Position numbers and translations under genes: made by a program
DNA from: Candidatus Saccharimonadota bacterium
Lineage (GTDB): Bacteria > Patescibacteriota > Saccharimonadia > Saccharimonadales > SLHW01
DNA: 10,585 nt
Direction of reading: 5' to 3'
Assembly (NCBI GenBank): GCA_007135955.1
Contig: SLHW01000010.1
Location: 1-10,585, forward strand
The notes under the pieces: generated by a model
Told to the model about the DNA's origin: nothing
The model's database searches: none
What the model saw: the letters and a program-made list of their open reading frames with translations, nothing else
Shown: positions 1 through 6,366 of the stretch, in pieces
Numbering within the stretch: position 1 is the first letter of the stretch
Layout of the letters: each line of letters opens with the position of its first letter

Positions 1-535
1 AACGAGCATCCGGATTAGCAATAGTTTGATACGTAAACACGACATCGTCAGCCGTAAACGGCTCGCCATCATGCCAAAATACATCATCACGCAGACTCAC
101 TATATACTCAAGGCCGGATTCGTCTACTTCGTAACCAGTCGCTAAGTCAGGTGTTAGCTTATTAAATCTATCAAACGTATAAAGACTTGAGAAAAGCAAC
201 TTCGACACAGCACCATCAACTGATCCGCTGGCGTAGAGTGGGTTTGCATTGGTAAAACTACCGAGTACGCCTTCTCGGTAAGTACCACCCGGTACTGCAC
301 GTACCTCTTGAAAGTGGGGTGATAGCTGTCGCATCTGCAGAAAAACACCAATGCTGCTTAGCACGATTAGCAATAGCCACATCACAACAAACCGTCGAAC
401 TGTCACCAGTCGAGCAACACGACGTAGCACGAACTTATCTAAGCGCTTATCAGTTTCAGCGCTTACTTCTGCTACCTGCCGTTTGCCTTTCCGTAGCTGT
501 CGGCGCCACCGCAACCGAGTTTTCGGATCAATCAT
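1..535 (-). CDS. Peptide-type ABC transporter substrate-binding protein (family 5), N-terminal part
   Basis: This is the first 178 codons of a gene that leaves the window at its 3' end. The residues FWHDGEPFTADDVVFTYQ (about 153-170) are typical of family 5 solute-binding proteins (OppA/DppA type), which capture peptides or other solutes outside the membrane for an ABC importer. The mature domain seems to begin near residue 80 (VPGGTYREG, then NANPLY). Before it lie about 48 very basic residues and one hydrophobic helix (about 49-67). No lipobox cysteine is visible, so the protein is probably anchored by the helix with a cytoplasmic basic tail. The ATG at 535 is the natural start, because an in-frame TAG lies eight codons upstream (557-559). 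There is no clear Shine-Dalgarno site. The start is 13 bases after the secG stop, so translation may depend on secG. The permease and ATPase genes are not in the window. Confidence 0.88.
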   Translation of the reverse strand, partial: MIDPKTRLRWRRQLRKGKRQVAEVSAETDKRLDKFVLRRVARLVTVRRFVVMWLLLIVLSSIGVFLQMRQLSPHFQEVRAVPGGTYREGVLGSFTNANPLYASGSVDGAVSKLLFSSLYTFDRFNKLTPDLATGYEVDESGLEYIVSLRDDVFWHDGEPFTADDVVFTYQTIANPDAR

Positions 536-548
536 AAAAAAGTATTGG

Positions 549-764
549 TTATGCCACTACGTGCATTATCAAAGAAGCACAAAAAACAAAAATGAAAAAA
601 ATAGTTATTTGATGAACAGTCTTTTCACTGCCACGTCGCTCAATATTAATATCTTCGCCACCTCCACCAAGGCCAGCACCCAGTGTTGCACCTCGCGTTT
701 GTATTAATATCAAGGTGATCAAAATCACCACTGTCGCCATAGTAATGTAGTTATATATTGTCAT
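549..764 (-). CDS. secG: Preprotein translocase subunit SecG
   Basis: SecG is the small auxiliary subunit of the SecYEG channel and assists SecA-driven export. The 71 residues show the expected plan: a first membrane helix (about 6-23), the conserved loop QTRGATLGAGLGGGGED with its glycine run (about 22-38), the polar ERRGSEK stretch, and a second helix (about 51-69). The length is normal for a minimal SecG. The ATG at 764 is preceded by GGAGG five bases upstream. It overlaps the stop of the preceding gene in an ATGA arrangement (positions 764-761), which suggests translational coupling. The substrate-binding protein gene follows 13 bases later, so three envelope genes probably share one transcript. 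Confidence 0.93.
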   Translation of the reverse strand: MTIYNYITMATVVILITLILIQTRGATLGAGLGGGGEDINIERRGSEKTVHQITIFFIFVFCASLIMHVVA

Positions 765-1126
765 CGTTCCTCCAAAATGGTTGTCACTAGATAGTTTACC
801 AGTCCTATCACCATACCGGCAAGCATCGCTGCTGCAAAGCTTGATATTTGAAGGCTCGGATACAGGTAGCCTACCAACATAAGCATAAAACCGTTTACAA
901 CAATCATAAACAAGCCAAGGCTAAATAATATCGCTGGCAACGATAGTATGACAACAATCGGCTTGATTACAGAATTAACTATAGCAAGTAAGAATCCGCC
1001 AATAACAACTACGCCAATTCGACTATCAAAGTCAATCCGTTCACCACCAAGAATCCCAGCTGCTACCCAAATTCCTAACGTAGCAATACCCCAACGAACC
1101 AGAAACCGGATGATTAGATCTTTCAT
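761..1126 (-). CDS. Four-helix membrane protein, holin superfamily IV-like (PF04020-type)
   Basis: From the ATG at 1126 this is a 121-residue, almost wholly hydrophobic protein with four likely membrane helices (about 7-25, 36-52, 57-84 and 93-115). The stretch NSVIKPIVVILSLPAILFS followed by GLFMIVVNGFMLML matches the family annotated as phage holin family IV / DUF360, which is common on bacterial chromosomes. Its role there is unknown, so the name does not imply lysis or a prophage. The open frame extends to a TTG at 1171. A good -10 hexamer lies at 1157-1152, between that TTG and the ATG, which favours the ATG. Its TGA overlaps the secG start, so the two are probably co-translated. No phage gene is nearby. 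Confidence 0.83.
   Translation of the reverse strand: MKDLIIRFLVRWGIATLGIWVAAGILGGERIDFDSRIGVVVIGGFLLAIVNSVIKPIVVILSLPAILFSLGLFMIVVNGFMLMLVGYLYPSLQISSFAAAMLAGMVIGLVNYLVTTILEER
769..773 (-). promoter_or_regulatory. Shine-Dalgarno site of secG
   Basis: GGAGG on the minus strand, four bases before the ATG at 764 (gap 768-765). It lies inside the last codons of the upstream membrane-protein gene, so ribosomes could reinitiate there. Confidence 0.8.
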
Positions 1127-1151
1127 ATTTTTTACGTATTCTCTACTTAAA

Positions 1152-1179
1152 ATTGTAACGGTTTTATCCAAAACAGCAA
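1152..1179 (-). promoter_or_regulatory. Candidate promoter of the membrane protein-secG-substrate-binding protein operon
   Basis: On the minus strand TTGCTG (1179-1174), a 16-base spacer and TACAAT (1157-1152) form a sigma70-like promoter. Transcription would start near 1145, giving a leader of about 19 bases before the ATG at 1126. The spacer holds a small inverted repeat, GTTTT GGAT AAAAC (1174-1161). The -35 is only a half match, so this is a candidate. The 97 bases between the two genes show no obvious terminator for the aminopeptidase gene. Confidence 0.5.
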
Positions 1180-1223
1180 CCCGGGACAGTCGCTAACTTC
1201 TTCTACTTCTTACTTTCTGTTTG

Positions 1224-2474
1224 CTAATACCTTGGCTGCTGACAGTCTTTTGTCAAGTTTTGATAGCTAGATTCAGTTATTAGTATGTTGTCTTCAATAC
1301 GAACACCCATAGCTTCCTCAGGGATATAAATACCCGGCTCAACCGTCAAAACCATGCCGGGCTCAAGCGGCGTATCGTAGCTACCGACATCATGCACATC
1401 AAGTCCTAGGTAATGCGATAAAGCATGTGGATAATAACACCGTATATCTTTTTGCTGATTACCTGTGATGAGTGAAAGCTCACGTAAAGTAACTGCCATA
1501 ATATCCATAAAAGCCCGTTCTATGTCACGAAGTGAAACACCTGGACGAAATAACGCAAAAGCCTGTTGCTGCAAATCAGCCACTCCCTGGTGTACGTGCT
1601 TCTGGCGCTGAGATAACTCACCAACGGCAAATGTCCGAGTAATATCAGCACTATATCCAAAAAATTCTGCGCCGCTATCAATAAGCAGTAGTTGGTTGGA
1701 CGCAATCAATTGGTTGTTCTCGACGTAGTGCAGTGTACAGGCGTTTTTGCCACTAGCAACGATTGGTTCATACCCGTGAGTCATCCCGTTTTGCTGATAA
1801 ATATAACTGAGCTCGGCGGCTATTTCGCGCTCATTGTTGTAGCTCGTGAGGTCAATAGTAATCTGTTCAAGTGCTTGAGATGTCACTGCTATCGCGTTGC
1901 GAAGAGCTACTAATTCGGAAGGTTGCTTGATTAAGCGTAATTCCTGTAAGGTAGGCGTTACGTCCTGAAGACTCGGAAGTTGCTTGATTCGCTTGAGCCG
2001 TCCTACTAGTCGATGTGCCGCTCCATTAAGCTGCAAACCAGCCGGCTGGTAATACTGCTTGGCTGGTAGACGAGTATACACAGCACTAGCCTGCTGACAA
2101 AGCTCACGAAGATGCCGCCAGCCCGATCGACTAGGATATATCTCATCTAGACCAGAAATCGCCTGTAGCTCACTAGGGGAGATTGCACCGTCAAATATTT
2201 CATGTGTGATTGAACGCTGCGGCGCAACTACAAAAGACTCTTTGCGACTTAGGAAAAGTACACATCCTGGCTCTTGTATACCAGTCAGGTACCAAAAATT
2301 ACTTTCCTGACGAAACGGATAGGCGGTATCTCTGCTTCGTTGCATCAAGCTATGGGCCGCAAGCACAACGACAGCACCTTCTGGCAATTTACTGAGTAAT
2401 TTTTCTCGATTTTGTGAAAAAAATGACGCCTTGAAGATATTTTCTGGGTTGTTCTTGTCTAATGAATACATCAT
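1224..2474 (-). CDS. pepP: Xaa-Pro aminopeptidase, M24B family (PepP-like)
   Basis: This cytoplasmic metallopeptidase removes an N-terminal residue that precedes proline. Its 416 residues hold an N-terminal aminopeptidase-P domain (about 10-150; note FRQESNFWYLTG near 55-65) and a C-terminal pita-bread catalytic domain (about 180-410). The five metal ligands are visible: D266 in LIDSGAE, D277 in SADITRTF, H354 in LSHYLGLDVHDVG, E379 in LTVEPGIYIP and E394 in GVRIEDNILIT. All are intact, so the enzyme should be active. Length is close to the E. coli enzyme. Two ATG codons stand in tandem (2474 and 2471); the first is used here. A TATAAT hexamer lies only ten bases upstream and no Shine-Dalgarno site fits between, so the mRNA is probably leaderless or nearly so. 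The gene follows uvrC by 11 bases but seems to have its own promoter. A proline-specific peptidase would suit an organism living on imported peptides, which is inference. Confidence 0.93.
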   Translation of the reverse strand: MMYSLDKNNPENIFKASFFSQNREKLLSKLPEGAVVVLAAHSLMQRSRDTAYPFRQESNFWYLTGIQEPGCVLFLSRKESFVVAPQRSITHEIFDGAISPSELQAISGLDEIYPSRSGWRHLRELCQQASAVYTRLPAKQYYQPAGLQLNGAAHRLVGRLKRIKQLPSLQDVTPTLQELRLIKQPSELVALRNAIAVTSQALEQITIDLTSYNNEREIAAELSYIYQQNGMTHGYEPIVASGKNACTLHYVENNQLIASNQLLLIDSGAEFFGYSADITRTFAVGELSQRQKHVHQGVADLQQQAFALFRPGVSLRDIERAFMDIMAVTLRELSLITGNQQKDIRCYYPHALSHYLGLDVHDVGSYDTPLEPGMVLTVEPGIYIPEEAMGVRIEDNILITESSYQNLTKDCQQPRY

Positions 2475-2484
2475 ACAGCGAAGT

Positions 2485-2514
2485 ATTATACGGTATCGTT
2501 AGTCGACTTGTCTG
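2485..2514 (-). promoter_or_regulatory. Candidate pepP promoter overlapping the uvrC stop codon
   Basis: A perfect TATAAT (2490-2485) lies on the minus strand, with CAGACA (2514-2509) 18 bases upstream as a -35 ending in GACA. The TAA of uvrC (2488-2486) is inside the -10 hexamer. Ten bases separate the hexamer from the first ATG, so transcription should start about 1-5 bases before it. Confidence 0.6.
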
Positions 2515-3991
2515 TTGCTAGTTGACTATACACAAGCTCTGCCTTCTGATTGCCGATGATTGCTGCGATGTCTTTTTGGCTAGCAAGGGCAATTTTTCTT
2601 GTACTGCCAAAGCTCCGCAGTAGCTTTTTTTTGGTGGCAGGACCAATGCCTGGTATGTCATCAAGTAAGCTAGTAGTAGTTCGTTGGCGCTTGAGCACTG
2701 TGTGGTATGACACTGCAAAACGATGCGACTCATCACGAATTCGTTGCAATAGCTTTATCAGGTGTGAACGAGTCGGCAATGAGATGACACTATAGTTTGC
2801 CTCATTCGTTACGTATTTCGCTTCGTTAATCGTCAGCGTCACGCCAGACAGTTCATTGTGTACGACAATCTCTTCATATCGCTTAGCTAGTCCAATCATC
2901 GGCACTTGAACACCAGCTTCATCACGTGCTCGCAAAGCGGCTGCGAGCTGCCCCTTGCCGCCATCAATGATACATAACGACGGCACACCCCATTGTTTTT
3001 GATTTGACGGGCTAAACCTTCGCTTGATGACTTCGTGCATATGCAAGAAGTCATCATTACCCGGCAAACGCAGTTTAAATTTCCGGTAGGCTGCTTTATC
3101 TGGTATGCCGCGCGAAAACACCACCATACTGGCAACCGTATCAGTTCCCTGCATGTGACTAATATCAAAGCCCTCGATGCGCACCGGCAGTTTGGTCAAG
3201 CCCAATAAATCAGATAGCTCAACCAGCCCCTTATCTTTGCTGATGTCTAGGGATTCTTTATCAGAAAACACTATTTCATTACTCAATCTTTGTAGTGTTT
3301 GCAACTGATTACGTAGTTTGGCTGCTTGTTCAAACTGTTTTTCTGCAGCAAAAACCTTCATATCACGCTCAATCTGCTTCATTAAGGCGGTTCGTTCTCC
3401 TCTTAAATAACGCATCAGCTGCTTGAGGTTGCTACGATATTCCTGCAGGCTGGTTGCACCAACTTCTAGGCCAGGACACAAACCAATATGCACATGCAGA
3501 CAGGCACGCTTAGGTACACTACTGCTATGAGTCGAATACGGAAACGCTCTACGCAACAACTTCAACGCTCGGCGTACCGTAAAGGCGCTAGCAAACGGCC
3601 CATAATACCGAGCTCCATCATCAAGTGGGCGGCGAGTTAGTGTTACAGTTGGATGCTCGGCATTATACGTAATACGAACGTAACTCAAAGCCTTATCGTC
3701 ACGTAACAAGATATTGTATTTTGGCTGATAGCGACGAATCAGCTCAGCCTCGAGAAATAATGCGTCAAGCTCGCTAGCAGTCTCGGTCCATTCAATATCA
3801 GCTATTTCAGCTACGAGGGCATCAGTCTTGGTATCACGATAACGACTGTTTTGAAAATAATGCCGAACTCGATTGTTAAGCCGAGCTGCTTTGCCAATAT
3901 AAATAATTTCACCGTCAGTGTTTTTGTGAAAGTACACGCCTGGCCCCTTTGGCAAGGTCTTTAGCTTCTCGCTTAAGCGCTTACTGTTCAT
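2486..3991 (-). CDS. uvrC: Excinuclease ABC subunit C (UvrC), short form
   Basis: UvrC makes the two incisions flanking a DNA lesion in nucleotide excision repair after UvrA/UvrB loading. From the ATG at 3991 it has 501 residues, shorter than the roughly 600 of E. coli. Domains in order: GIY-YIG nuclease (about 12-95; GVY at 18-20, YIG at 31-33, LEAELIRR near 80-87); a linker carrying RACLHVHIGLCPG (about 162-174); a UVR helix pair (about 208-240, FEQAAKLRNQL); the RNase H-like nuclease with FDISH (D276), CIIDGGKGQL (D343) and RDESHRF (H423); and a terminal helix-hairpin-helix region (DIPGIGPATKKKLL, about 444-458). All nuclease residues I can recognise are present. Only two cysteines remain where some UvrC proteins have a four-cysteine iron-sulfur site. 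The gene overlaps the HAD gene by 11 bases and has no clear Shine-Dalgarno site, which suggests coupling. A TTG one codon upstream is the less likely start. Confidence 0.95.
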   Translation of the reverse strand: MNSKRLSEKLKTLPKGPGVYFHKNTDGEIIYIGKAARLNNRVRHYFQNSRYRDTKTDALVAEIADIEWTETASELDALFLEAELIRRYQPKYNILLRDDKALSYVRITYNAEHPTVTLTRRPLDDGARYYGPFASAFTVRRALKLLRRAFPYSTHSSSVPKRACLHVHIGLCPGLEVGATSLQEYRSNLKQLMRYLRGERTALMKQIERDMKVFAAEKQFEQAAKLRNQLQTLQRLSNEIVFSDKESLDISKDKGLVELSDLLGLTKLPVRIEGFDISHMQGTDTVASMVVFSRGIPDKAAYRKFKLRLPGNDDFLHMHEVIKRRFSPSNQKQWGVPSLCIIDGGKGQLAAALRARDEAGVQVPMIGLAKRYEEIVVHNELSGVTLTINEAKYVTNEANYSVISLPTRSHLIKLLQRIRDESHRFAVSYHTVLKRQRTTTSLLDDIPGIGPATKKKLLRSFGSTRKIALASQKDIAAIIGNQKAELVYSQLATDKSTNDTV

Positions 3992-4523
3992 CAATTTGGC
4001 TCAGACGTCTTTTAATGATCCGCTGTTCCCAGTCGCGAACCCGAATCATTCGATCATGCAAGCCATCATCGCCTAAATGCTCTACCCAGACAGTAACCAT
4101 GCCAGCCCGATTGCCACCCCAAACATCAGCCAATAATTTATCGCCAATCATCGCAATCTGCCCTGGATCAGCCTGAAAATGATTAGTTATACGACGAAAA
4201 TAACGTTGACGAGGTTTTCGCGCCAGTATGCCGGTTGGCACTACTGGGGCATTGAGAGCTTTGCTGATTATGTCTAAATTATTAGTTACTCGATTACTAG
4301 CAATACACCAGTCATCAATAAATTGTTTCTGCTTATCGAGGTACGTTTTTACCTTGGGCGCTATCTTGGTGCTACGATACCGGACCAAGGTACTGTCGGC
4401 ATCAATAGCAACATACCGTACACCTCTGTCTTTAAGTACCTTGAAATCAACATCTACCAAAGACGTTGCCATAAAATCTGGCACAAACGACGAAGTGCTC
4501 TGTTGCCGCTTCAACTCTCTCAT
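3981..4523 (-). CDS. YqeG-like HAD superfamily phosphatase
   Basis: A 180-residue HAD-fold hydrolase resembling the YqeG / HAD-IIIA group, whose members are predicted phosphatases with unsettled substrates. Motif I is AIDADSTLV, with nucleophile D41 and acid D43; motif II is IASN (74-77); motif III is the lysine of ARKP (K103); motif IV is IGDKLLADVWGGNRAG (D118 and D123). The family usually has DxDNTL in motif I, so S44 is a small departure. All catalytic residues remain. The SFVPDF phrase near the N-terminus is also typical of YqeG proteins. The start is the ATG at 4523, immediately preceded by a -10 hexamer at the spacing expected for a leaderless mRNA. The gene ends inside the start of uvrC, so both are probably on one transcript, although no functional tie to repair is evident. 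Confidence 0.85.
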   Translation of the reverse strand: MRELKRQQSTSSFVPDFMATSLVDVDFKVLKDRGVRYVAIDADSTLVRYRSTKIAPKVKTYLDKQKQFIDDWCIASNRVTNNLDIISKALNAPVVPTGILARKPRQRYFRRITNHFQADPGQIAMIGDKLLADVWGGNRAGMVTVWVEHLGDDGLHDRMIRVRDWEQRIIKRRLSQIDEQ

Positions 4524-4529
4524 ATCAGT

Positions 4530-4535
4530 AGTATA
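4530..4535 (-). promoter_or_regulatory. Candidate leaderless promoter (-10) of the HAD-uvrC pair
   Basis: TATACT lies on the minus strand, followed by ACTGAT and then the ATG at 4523. The six-base gap puts the expected first transcribed base on the A of the start codon. A weak -35 such as TTGCGC (4560-4555, spacer 19) lies within the end of the transglycosylase gene. Confidence 0.55.
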
Positions 4536-4544
4536 ACGTATTCG

Positions 4545-5372
4545 CTACCTACTGGCGCAACGGGTAGTACCATCTCTATCTTGTAAGCGTTCATCAAATA
4601 TCATGACAAGCTCTTCAAGGTGACCTTGGGTTTCAGCTGGTAGGACCGTCGTAGCAAAATTAGATGCAATTAACTCCTCTGCTCGCGCTGGTCCAGCGTT
4701 ATATGCTGTCCCTCCAACTAGCAATAACTCTTTGTCTGATAATCCCTTAGTCTCTACTGAACTTAAAAGCATAGTATAAGCAGCTGCACCCATACGGGTA
4801 CTGTGTAATATATTCTGTGGATTGTATTCACCATCACCATATCTCTCACGAAACCAATCAAGGTAATTCGGCATCACTTGATACGCACCCTGGGCACCAA
4901 CATGGCTATCTTCGATATTAGGGGTGAGGCAAGACTCGACCATCCCAGTCGCTACTAAGTGATTAACGTTTATATCAAACTCTTTAGCAATCTCTTCGAG
5001 GTAGTCGCCGTGCTCTTGCACAAATGGCTCATCACGCAAAATCATTATCTCACGCTTGTTTTGATAAGGGTCTTGACGAGCCTTTTCGATTTCTGCTTCT
5101 GCTTGACGAGTTAGGCGCTCTGCTTCTACTCCTAGCAAGCGCTCACGTTCAATTGCCAACTCTGGAGCAAACTCAAATACTTCTCGTGTTGTGGCATCAA
5201 TCGGTTCTGATTGAGCATCAGTTACATCAGTCAATTGTCCAGCCGAACCGATGAGCACTAGAGCACCGAAGCCAACAGCTAGCCCAGACCGGCGATGACG
5301 CCTTGCCTCTGCTTGATGAATTAACGCCGCTTCTAAACTATCGCTCCTCTCGAAGCGCATAAAAAATGCCAT
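4545..5372 (-). CDS. Membrane-anchored lytic transglycosylase, SLT/goose-lysozyme-like fold
   Basis: A 275-residue protein predicted to cut peptidoglycan glycan strands at the outer face of the membrane. A basic N-terminus (RRHRR at 24-28) is followed by one hydrophobic segment (about 29-46) that acts as signal or anchor. Then comes a charged, probably coiled-coil linker (about 60-105, rich in ERE and AEAEIEKA). The catalytic domain spans about 110-265. E146 in GMVESCLTPN fits the catalytic glutamate, with the supporting motifs GAYQVMP (162-168, usually G-L-M-Q-I-M-P) and TAYNAGPAR (222-230). It could be a housekeeping wall-remodelling enzyme or a factor that opens a passage for secretion or attachment; the sequence does not decide. 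The ATG at 5372 has GGAAGGGG nine bases upstream. An in-frame ATG at 5360 is an alternative. It follows trhO by 40 bases with no terminator between them. Confidence 0.82.
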   Translation of the reverse strand: MAFFMRFERSDSLEAALIHQAEARRHRRSGLAVGFGALVLIGSAGQLTDVTDAQSEPIDATTREVFEFAPELAIERERLLGVEAERLTRQAEAEIEKARQDPYQNKREIMILRDEPFVQEHGDYLEEIAKEFDINVNHLVATGMVESCLTPNIEDSHVGAQGAYQVMPNYLDWFRERYGDGEYNPQNILHSTRMGAAAYTMLLSSVETKGLSDKELLLVGGTAYNAGPARAEELIASNFATTVLPAETQGHLEELVMIFDERLQDRDGTTRCASR

Positions 5373-5381
5373 ATGGACACA

Positions 5382-5389
5382 CCCCTTCC
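5382..5389 (-). promoter_or_regulatory. Shine-Dalgarno site of the lytic transglycosylase gene
   Basis: GGAAGGGG on the minus strand ends nine bases before the ATG at 5372. It supports that start over the in-frame ATG at 5360, whose upstream sequence is T-rich. Confidence 0.65.
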
Positions 5390-5412
5390 GCTATTCCTTG
5401 TGATTTATTTTT

Positions 5413-6282
5413 TTATGCAGTAGTGTTTTGTAGTTGCTTCTCGCAGTTTTCGCTGCAGGTTGCTTTGTTTTCCTTACATAGGCTACACAACAACACCAGC
5501 CCATTGCAAGCCATATTAATGCAATTTTCGTGATTACTGGTTCTGACTTCGCAGCGAGCGCATTTGCCAATATCTTTTGCTTTATCAGAAAACCCAACGT
5601 TTAGTCGCTTATCAAAGACAAAGCACTTCCCCTCCCATAAGCCATCATCTTTATATGTTTCACCATATTTTACGATGCCGCCATCAAGATGATAAACCTC
5701 ATCAAAACCCTTGTGCTTCATATAAGCACTCAGATATTCGCAACGAATATCTCCAGTGCAATAGGTAAGAACTGGTTTGTCTTTGGGCAGTTTTTCGAGA
5801 TGTTTCTTAATTTCTTTGAAGGTGTTTATTTTTGGCTTAATAACATTTTTAGTCTTAAAGTAGCCGATATCGGATTCGTAATCATTGCGAGCATCGAGCA
5901 CGATAGCATCAGGATTCTCCTCAAGGTATTTGTGCCACTCTTTCGGCCGGAGTCCTTTGGTGCTGTTAAATACATCGAACTGTTCGTCGGGAGCTAAGGT
6001 TACTAGCTCAGGCCGCACCTTGACGCTCAACCGTGGGAAGTCATCGCGTGAACCAGCACTCCACTTATACTCGACACCCTTAAACGATGGGTGGTGATTC
6101 ATTTCTTTCTTGTAGGCTTTAAGGTCTTCAATATTGCCGCCAAGGGTACCGTTGATGCCCTGCTCAGCAATAATTATCCGTCCCTTTAGATTTAGCCGTT
6201 GACAGAGCTGTCTCTGCCAAAACATGACCGTCGTCGGGTCACTCAATGGCACGAATTTGTAGTATAAAATTACTTTTTGCAT
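5413..6282 (-). CDS. trhO: tRNA uridine(34) hydroxylase TrhO, rhodanese domain (YceA/UPF0176)
   Basis: TrhO uses molecular oxygen to turn uridine 34 of certain tRNAs into 5-hydroxyuridine, a wobble-base modification. The 289 residues show the N-terminal acylphosphatase-like domain (about 1-95; the phrase AEQGINGTLGG at 39-49 is a family hallmark) and a rhodanese domain (about 112-215). The active loop reads YCTGDIRCE, with C175 as the expected reactive cysteine and C181 conserved; the usual text is CTGGIRCE, so D178 replaces glycine. The C-terminus holds eight cysteines (241, 244, 254, 259, 266, 269, 276 and 280) in CxxC-like pairs that could bind metal. ATG 6282 is preceded by an extended -10 and almost no leader. 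The gene sits just downstream of a strong terminator, so it begins a new transcription unit, probably shared with the transglycosylase. Confidence 0.93.
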   Translation of the reverse strand: MQKVILYYKFVPLSDPTTVMFWQRQLCQRLNLKGRIIIAEQGINGTLGGNIEDLKAYKKEMNHHPSFKGVEYKWSAGSRDDFPRLSVKVRPELVTLAPDEQFDVFNSTKGLRPKEWHKYLEENPDAIVLDARNDYESDIGYFKTKNVIKPKINTFKEIKKHLEKLPKDKPVLTYCTGDIRCEYLSAYMKHKGFDEVYHLDGGIVKYGETYKDDGLWEGKCFVFDKRLNVGFSDKAKDIGKCARCEVRTSNHENCINMACNGLVLLCSLCKENKATCSENCEKQLQNTTA

Positions 6283-6296
6283 AAGTTGCGTTGTTT

Positions 6297-6305
6297 ATTG
6301 TATCA
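6297..6305 (-). promoter_or_regulatory. Candidate trhO promoter with extended -10
   Basis: TGATACAAT on the minus strand is an extended -10 element (TGnTACAAT). Transcription would start near 6290, leaving a leader of about 8 bases, too short for a Shine-Dalgarno site. The -35 position would fall within the preceding terminator hairpin and shows no match, which the TG extension could offset. Confidence 0.55.
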
Positions 6306-6310
6306 CTTAT

Positions 6311-6344
6311 AAAAACCGTCCGGATAGCTTTCCGGACGGTTTTT
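6311..6344. terminator. Strong intrinsic terminator, symmetrical
   Basis: Positions 6311-6324 pair perfectly with 6331-6344 (14 base pairs, core ACCGTCCGGA) around a six-base loop, TAGCTT. Five T residues close the stem on each strand, so it could stop transcription in both directions. On the minus strand it lies 22 bases after the stop of the small membrane-protein gene and just before the trhO promoter, so its main job is probably to end the upstream operon. Confidence 0.92.
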
Positions 6345-6366
6345 AAGATACTTGTTGAAGAATTTT

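Noticed and set aside
319..707. Open frames on the plus strand opposite the substrate-binding protein and secG, and similar plus-strand frames elsewhere
   Set aside because: They lie antisense to well-recognised genes, have unconvincing composition and no domain features, and seem to be shadows of the minus-strand genes.
761..1126. Holin-like name taken as evidence of a prophage
   Set aside because: The family is widespread on chromosomes, the gene is coupled to secG, and no other phage gene, integrase or attachment repeat is present.
1127..1171. TTG start that would extend the four-helix membrane protein by 15 residues
   Set aside because: The -10 hexamer TACAAT at 1157-1152 lies downstream of that TTG, the extra residues are not typical of the family, and no ribosome binding site precedes the TTG.
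3992..3994. TTG one codon upstream of the uvrC ATG
   Set aside because: It adds a single residue and gives two initiator-like codons; the ATG is the usual choice and neither has a better ribosome binding site.
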